Positions 59,024 through 64,000 of a stretch of DNA of 64,000 bases are shown here, one piece after another. A program made the translations under genes and the position numbers. How positions within the stretch are numbered: the stretch's first letter is position 1; each line of letters begins with the position of its first letter. Source of the DNA: Aldrovandia affinis (Eukaryota > Chordata > Actinopteri > Notacanthiformes > Halosauridae); assembly GCA_029706075.1 (NCBI GenBank), contig JAINUG010000020.1, positions 1,288,125-1,352,124 of the forward strand. Reading direction: 5' to 3'. A model generated the notes under the pieces. That model was given only the letters and a program-made list of their open reading frames with translations, was not told the origin of the DNA and did no database searches.

Positions 59024-59056
<33 letters not shown>

Positions 59057-62000
59057 AACAGCCACATGTGCATTAAGCCGATGTGCCTGTTGTAACGCAC
59101 CACGCATATCAGCAATGACAAGGGCTTTTATTCGCAGTGTAGGTTTGAGGGTGAATCGCAGCAGTGGTGTGCAGATACCAGGGAACATTCATAAAACGTT
59201 GCAGCAGATTAGGACAATCAATCACAATGAAAATGCCCCCTTGTTTTCTTAATGGCAGAAATGAGAGTAACTAAAAACACTTTCAGTTTTGATATTTTTT
59301 CTTTTTTTGTTTCCCATACAATTGTACCTGGCTGCGCTGCATGGTGAAAGTGATCACAGGGGTGGTGTTGTGGAGCTGCTCTGTGTGTTCACAGGGGTGT
59401 TGTGGAGCTGCTCTGTGTGTTCACAGGGGTGTTGTGGAGCTGCTTTGTGTGCTCACAGCAGGGGTGTTGTTGTGTTTACAGGGGCCTACTCCCTGTCCGT
59501 GCGACGGAACACCAGCTCATCCTGGGACTCGGTGAAACACTATCGTATCCACCGGCTGCAGAATGGGTGGTTCTACATCTCCCCCGGTCTCACCTTTCCC
59601 TCGCTGATCCAGCTGGTTGACCACTACTCTGGTAAGCATTGCCATGGCACTCACCTGCCACACTCTCAGACCTGCACGGTGTTACCTCGACCAGACTTAG
59701 CAACACACTGCTTGGATAGATCACCAGAAAACCCCACAGTCTGAATGAACCCTGCAGTGTCAGGGGTGTGGTAGGTGTGGAACCAAGTGCAGGTGAGAGA
59801 GACCCAGAATGCGGAGATGCGTTTAAGATAATTTATTACCCTTAAACGCTGGCAGGAAACAAAAGCAAAACCGTGTCTGCGAAGACATGTAACAATACTA
59901 ACAAAACAAAATAAAATAACAAACAAACAGGAACAAACAAAACTAGTAGAACAGTAAATCCAAAACATATTCCAGGGCACGGAATAAACTAAACTCAGAA
60001 ACCCTAAGAAACAAACAAGAACAAACTTTTCAAGGAGGCAAGAACACCAAACGAAAGCAGGTAAGTCAAAGGTAATGCGAGACAATGTTCAAGCGACAAA
60101 CTGAAGAAGTCAGCCGGTTAAATATCCTCCCAGGATCCCAGCTGCCAGTCATCATCTCCTTGATTGGCCTTGCGCATTCCTGGCATGCCTTTCACGTCCC
60201 CTGATTGGGGCTTGGGGGAAATGCCTGCTTGCCGGTCAAGTTGTGACATGCAGTGTGTCTGAATGAACCCTACAGTGTGTCTGAATGAACCCTACAGTGT
60301 GTTTGAATGAACCCTACAGTGTGTGAATGAACCCTACAGTGTATTTGAGTGCACCCTACAGTGTTTGTGAATGAACCCTAATGTGTATTTGAGTGCACCC
60401 TACAGTGTGTCTGAATGAACCCTACAGTGTGTCTGAATGAACCCTGCAGTGTGTCTGAATGAACCCTACAGTGTGTGAATGAACCCTGCAGTGTGTCTGA
60501 ATGAATCCTGCAGTGTGTCTGAATGAACCCTACAGTGTGTCTGAATGAACCCTACAGTGTGTCTGAATTAACCCTACAGTGTTTGTGAATGAACCCTAAA
60601 ATGTCTCTGAATGAACCCTATAGTGTTTATGAATGAACCCTACAGTGTGTGAATGAACACTGCAGTGTGTGAATGAACCCTGCAGTGTGTTTGAATGAAC
60701 CCTACAGTGTGTTTGAATGAACCATGCAGTGTATCTGAATGAACCCTGCAGTTTGTCTGAATGAACCCTACAATGTCTCTGAATGAACCCTACAGTGTGT
60801 CTGAATGAACCCTACAGTGTGTCTGAATGAACCCTACAGTGTGTGAATGAACCCTGCAGTGTGTGAATGAACCCTGCAGTGTGTTTGAATGAACCCTACA
60901 GTGTGTTTGAATGAACCGTGCAGTGTGTCTGAATGAACCCTGCAGTGTGTCTGAATGAACCCTACAGTGTGTGAATGAACCCTGCAGTGTGTCTGAATGA
61001 CCCCTAGTGTGTTTGAATGAACCCTACAGTGTGTCTGAATGAACCCTACAGTGTGTCTGAATGAACCATGCAGTGTGTCTGAAACCCTAGTGTGTTTGAA
61101 TGAACCCTACAGTGTGTCTGAATGAACCCTACAGTGTGTCTGAATGAACCCTAGTGTGTATTTGAGTGCACCCTACAGTGTTTGTGAATGAACCCCACAG
61201 TGTCTGAATGAACCCTACAGTGTCTCTGAATGAACCCTACAGTGTCTGAATGAACCCTGCAGTGTGTCTGAATGAACCCTGGAGTGTGTCTGAATGAACC
61301 CTACAGTGTGTCTGAATGAACCCTGCAGTGTGTCTGAATCAACCCTGCAGTGTGTCTGAATGAACCCTACAGTGTGTCTGAATGAACCCTACAGTGTGTG
61401 AATGAACCCTACAGTGTGTTTGAATGAACCCTACAGTGTGTGAATGAACCCTACAGTGCGTCTGAGCTGAATTGAGGCCTTTTGTCTTCCCTGCAGAAGC
61501 AGGGGATGGGCTCTGCTGTTCGCTAAGGGAGCCCTGCTTCATCCAGGGGTCCAACAACGTTCCTGTGGTAACAGGCCCTCCACCCATGGCTGTCAGGAGG
61601 CCCACCCTCAACTGGAAGGATGTGGACAGGTGAGAGACACAACTATGCTCCACCTGTCTGTCTGTCTGTCGGTCTACACTTCTCACCTTTGCCAGAAATG
61701 ACAGAATTGTAACATCTAGAACAGGCCATTCAGTCTCTTAATCTTGCCTAAATATCAAAAATGTTACCAATAGCATGCAATAAACCATTTTTTATTTAGT
61801 AAAACAAATCATTAAAAGAGTAAATAATACAGCAATTGATTAATGAAGTAATACAATTAATTGAAATGAAAAAGAGACAGTAGTATTCCTATCAGTTGGT
61901 ACTCCTATTAGTTATTTTTGTATAGCGCCAGTTATAAACCACGCTTCACAGCGGACATTTTATAATGCGAATCAAAAAAACAGAAAGCCCCCTAATTGAG

Positions 62001-62285
62001 CCAGTTTGGGAAAAACTGAGAAACTGTTCCCAGACCCATTGAAAGGCGACCGAGCTGAGCTCACGTATCACACTAAACACAAATATACTGGAAAAAATAG
62101 GCCAGCTCCTGCCAGAGTTTCTGACTGTGCTCTGTCTGTCTGTCCATAGCTCCATGCTGTTTGGCAGAGAAACAGTGGACGCGGAGAAGTCTCTGGTAAG
62201 CGAGGGGTTGAGGGAAGCCATCAACTCGTACCTGTTCATGACAGAGGACCCCAACTGTGAGGACTGCGGCCAGAAATACACCTGA
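53380..62285 (+). CDS. sla2: Src-like adaptor 2 (SLAP-2), complete, 7 coding exons
   Basis: Exons 53380-53458, 54664-54763, 55259-55345, 56122-56225, 59482-59631, 61497-61629, 62150-62285 join without stop to 262 codons plus TGA; human SLA2 is 261 aa. MGSCPS gives a myristoylatable Gly2 and a palmitoylatable Cys4. SH3 follows at about 32-88 ([24 protein letters not shown]). SH2 at about 89-190 runs [24 protein letters not shown] with the phosphotyrosine-binding Arg, and [16 protein letters not shown]. The tail contains [10 protein letters not shown] and SEGLREAIN, as in SLA2, in place of a kinase domain. In mammals SLAP-2 recruits CBL and damps T- and B-cell receptor signalling at membranes; that role is inferred here. 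PAGGP, the LLLLP run and the LNWK tail separate it from SLA1. Introns hold SINEs, a hAT, a solo LTR and a minisatellite. Confidence 0.95.
53766..54115 (-). repeat. tRNA/RTE-tailed SINE
   Basis: Inverted copy of the family at 17237: it starts CTTCAGCCGCTTATTCCTAG and ends with the complement of the tRNA-like head (TGCACCACCGTGCCGCC). In sla2 intron 1. Confidence 0.88.
54118..54358 (-). repeat. SINE with L2-like tail
   Basis: TTTAGGCATTTAGCAGACGC at the start and GGGAATTGAACCAGCAACC (inverted B box) near 54290, ending in an inverted tRNA-like head (CCATTACACTACACAGCCGG). Intact version of the SINE that is split at 56547. Confidence 0.8.
54430..54660 (+). repeat. Minisatellite, about 20-40 bp unit
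   Basis: Repeats of GGGTCTCTGTGTTGAGTGCT and GTTGATGCTGTGTCTCTGTG run right up to the sla2 exon acceptor at 54663, which may be made from a repeat unit (TGTGCCTCAG). Confidence 0.85.
54996..55256 (+). repeat. (TG)n with CCRTTCGTCTG interruptions
   Basis: Long TG tracts with CCGTTCGTCTG/CTGTTCGTCTG units repeated at least eight times, abutting the sla2 acceptor GTGTTACAG at 55258. Confidence 0.95.
55425..55745 (-). repeat. Rex1-like LINE 3' end
   Basis: Starts with the inverted tail CATAAGAACATAAGAATACA and continues through the complement of the AWNSLLG-type C-terminal block. In sla2 intron 3. Confidence 0.75.
56398..56540 (+). repeat. (CA)n-rich simple repeat
   Basis: CA tracts with CATACACTCATACACA interruptions in sla2 intron 4. 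Confidence 0.95.
56547..58170 (-). repeat. SINE split by a hAT element
   Basis: 56547-56749 gives the L2-like tail and body (AGGCATTTAGCAGACGCTC ... GGGAATTGAACCTGCAACC). The remaining head (CATTACACTACACTGCCAGC) resumes at 58146. The intact copy at 54118-54358 shows the uninterrupted order. Confidence 0.85.
56750..58145. mobile_element. hAT-type element, 1.4 kb, inside a SINE
   Basis: Perfect 8-bp target duplication CATTACAC (56742-56749, 58146-58153). Ends CAGTGGTGGGCCGT and the inverted ACGGCCCGCCACTG. Large internal inverted arms (about 56805-56960 and 57165-57325) are nearly exact complements. A short frame near 57330-57460 ([24 protein letters not shown]) resembles the C-terminal dimerisation region of hAT transposases; the rest of the gene is absent. 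Confidence 0.88.
58170..58390 (+). repeat. (CA)n-rich simple repeat
   Basis: CA tracts with CATATACACA, CACTCATAC and similar interruptions. Confidence 0.95.
58400..59330 (+). other. sla2 intron sequence, no gene recognised
   Basis: Contains a (CA)n run at 59024-59055 only. No exon, known repeat or RNA gene noticed. Confidence 0.45.
59365..59480 (+). repeat. Tandem repeat of about 33 bp abutting an sla2 exon
   Basis: GTTGTGGAGCTGCTCTGTGT + GTTCACAGGGGT repeated three times with minor changes, ending at the acceptor TTTACAG (59481). Each unit contains a TTCACAGGGG or CTCACAGCAGGGG decoy similar to the real acceptor GTTTACAGGGGC. Confidence 0.85.
59758..60248 (-). repeat. Solo LTR with 5-bp target duplication
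   Basis: 491 bp with ends TGTCAGGGG and GTTGTGACA (TGTCA/TGACA inverted) and direct repeats TGCAG on both sides (59753-59757, 60249-60253). On minus there is a TATTTAA box (about 60113-60120) followed by AATAAA (about 59830), so the LTR reads on minus. It splits the minisatellite that follows. Confidence 0.8.
60249..61470 (+). repeat. Minisatellite, 20-22 bp unit
   Basis: More than 50 tandem copies of GAATGAACCCTACAGTGTGTCT and variants with GCAGT, GTGTTTGAG or a shorter GTGT. One or two units also stand left of the solo LTR (59730-59757). It ends about 30 bases before the sla2 acceptor at 61496. Confidence 0.97.
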
Positions 62286-63111
62286 GGAGGGGGCCCAGTT
62301 TTGGGGGGCTGGTGTGGAAGGGACAGTGAAGCCAGGCTAGATGCTGGGGGCCATCTTGCATCAGAACCCATTCAGGACTGGGCAGGGGGAAGCGAGGCAG
62401 GTCAGACCAGCCTCCCACAGCCCCTGGGCCTGCAGCCGTCTGCAGTATCAGCAGTATGGGACTCAGACTGGACTGACACTGGGGGCCAGCAAGAGCTCCA
62501 CACACATACACACCCACGGCACACATGCCCACTCCCGCAACACACACACACATCCACTCCCATGGCACACACACGCTCCCATGGCACACACACCTGCTCT
62601 CACAGCACACACACACACACATACACATGCCCACTCCCACGGCACACACGGCCGCTCCAACGCCCACACCGCTTGGAACACCGATCAGAGACCGCAGGAA
62701 ATTTCCCCTTGGCCCCAGGAACTTTCGAAGCCGGGCACAGACACAGCAGATGGACGCTGGGTGAGACGGGCGGACGGACAGCGTTTGCAATCAGATGAGT
62801 CAGTGGAAGTGATGTAATCTCCAGGTTCCCCTTCTGGGGGGGGCGCAGTGTCTGAGAACGCTTCCCGGTCAAGCGGACCCTATACAACACCGCCCCAAGA
62901 GTGAGGCGCGCCTCACGTGTCGCAGAGGTGGCTGGCTTCATTTATATATTGGGTGGGTTATATGTTCAACCTTCACCAATAACAGTGCCTTATTAAAATG
63001 AATGGGTAATAATGACAGATTTGATTCATATAGTGAGAGAACTCACCTCCATCAGATTTGTTTGCTACCTAAAATCATTTAAATAAATCAGAGATTGTAA
63101 ATCATAATAAA
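62286..63111 (+). other. Putative sla2 3' UTR and poly(A) signal
   Basis: Follows the TGA at 62285. It holds a CACACA/GGCACACAC-rich stretch (62500-62650), and ends at AATAAA at about 63106-63111. Open frames in this stretch on both strands come from the CA repeats. Confidence 0.5.
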
Positions 63112-63443
63112 TACATTGCTTTTGTGGCTGCATGTTGTGTTGTTTTTGATTAAAGGCATACACACTGGCCCATTAACAGTAGTGCAATATACTTTTGTGG
63201 TAAAGCTGTAAAATTTAAATAAGCGTACACACTAGTGAAACATGAAAGCAATATCGCTAAATGGACATAAATTGTGACATAAACTAGGTTTTCTTCTTTT
63301 AATAAGATTTTTTATTAAGTTTTCGATGTTTTGACATTGTTCGTAAGCTTCACACCCATGTCAGTCAAACCTTGCGAGTGGCGAAGTTAACAGAACTGAA
63401 GGTATTTTTTGTGACTGTTCATCTCTGTCCATGAGTTACGCCT

Positions 63444-64000
63444 GGGGCCTTATTTATTAAACGTACTTACGCACAGATTTGATCTTACAACGTGCGTACG
63501 CTCAAATCAACGCCAAAATTCAGATTTATAAAAACGGTCTTTGAAGTGGAAAAGTACTCAGCTCCACGTCAGGTTTCAACTTGGCGTACGTACGTTTCCT
63601 TGTGGCAATGTTGGAGTACTGCAGGTATTCGTGGTCTCGTCTCTTCTCTGTCCTGACCCCTCGCTGGTGGAACTACCTTCCGCAATCGGTCAGGACCGTG
63701 GAATCACTTGCGATCTTCCGCAAGAGACTCAAAACCCACCTTTTCAGACTCCGCTACCACTGAATTCTGTACATCTAGCTAATTGTCATCACCACTGCCT
63801 ACTTGCTTAACACTATATACCCCTGCTTACTCCATTAAAAAAAATGGACTAACCTTTTCCTTCCCAGTGCTACAGATATGGTACGCAGCTGCCTGCAATG
63901 GTCTATTGCTGTATGACTGCACTGATCTCTTGCGCGTACTATGATTGTTCCTACCATGTATTAATGTACATATTGTAAGTCGCTCTGGATAAGAGCGTCT
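63444..64000 (-). mobile_element. Second Harbinger-like/L2 chimera, cut by the window end
   Basis: Reading left to right: inverted terminus CTGGGGCCTTATTTATTAAA, the same 180-bp terminal region as 16910-17091 (inverted), the CTGCAGGTATTCG junction, then the L2 3' end to GTCGCTCTGGATAAGAGCG at the window edge. It mirrors the right half of the element at 15616-17091. Confidence 0.75.

Noticed and set aside
60249..61470. CRISPR-like regular repeat array
   Set aside because: Units are directly tandem with no unique spacers, and the host is a vertebrate.
62236..62941. Overlapping frames of 63-184 codons on both strands
   Set aside because: They lie in the sla2 3' UTR and follow CA-rich repeats; no domain is recognisable.

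Overview
This is vertebrate nuclear DNA, almost certainly a ray-finned (teleost) fish. It contains intron-split vertebrate genes with GT-AG junctions, and its repeats are typical of fish genomes: L2-type LINEs with the 'cagatgctcttatccagagcgacttac' family tail, Rex1-like LINEs, Gmr1-like Ty3/gypsy elements, BEL/Pao, Tc1 transposons, hAT MITEs, tRNA SINEs and long simple repeats. I cannot name the species.

Four host genes can be reconstructed. (1) The 3' half of a USP21-like deubiquitinase (+) has five coding exons between 3637 and 14174; its 5' exons lie left of the window. (2) id1 (-), a complete two-exon HLH inhibitor at 11002-11598, sits inside an intron of (1) on the opposite strand. (3) A complete rhoA-type GTPase (+) has four coding exons, 27015-36859, with a candidate non-coding first exon near 25.2 kb. 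(4) A complete sla2-like adaptor (+) has seven coding exons, 53380-62285. An isolated fragment of an SH2 exon resembling HCK/LYN lies at 43853-43952.

Layout. 1-3504: Gmr1-like LTR element (-). 3.6-14.7 kb: usp21-like exons, with a 30/33/36-bp minisatellite, an inverted compound repeat with a solo LTR inside it, an L2 fragment and nested id1. 14.9-24.8 kb: repeats (L2 end, a Harbinger-like/L2 chimera, SINE, a four-level nest of palindromic elements, a 3.2-kb jockey/I-like LINE, a hAT remnant). 24.9-38.0 kb: rhoA, whose second intron holds a three-deep nest (Gmr1-like, then Pao, then a Tc1 with an intact transposase). 38.3-53.3 kb: SINE, Tc1, two L2 copies, the SH2 exon fragment, a 200-bp (CT) tract, Rex1 and a decayed Tc1. 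53.4-63.1 kb: sla2, with a hAT inside a SINE, a solo LTR and a 1.2-kb minisatellite. 63.4-64.0 kb: second copy of the Harbinger-like/L2 chimera.

The host genes do not form an operon or pathway; they are independent signalling and regulatory genes (deubiquitination, HLH dominant-negative control, actin GTPase switch, lymphoid SFK-like adaptor). The main interest is transposon architecture: PR-IN order in two Gmr1-like copies, an apparent DD35E Tc1 with an open reading frame and IR/DR ends, a chimeric DNA transposon carrying a LINE tail, and several insertions datable relative to each other from target-site duplications.
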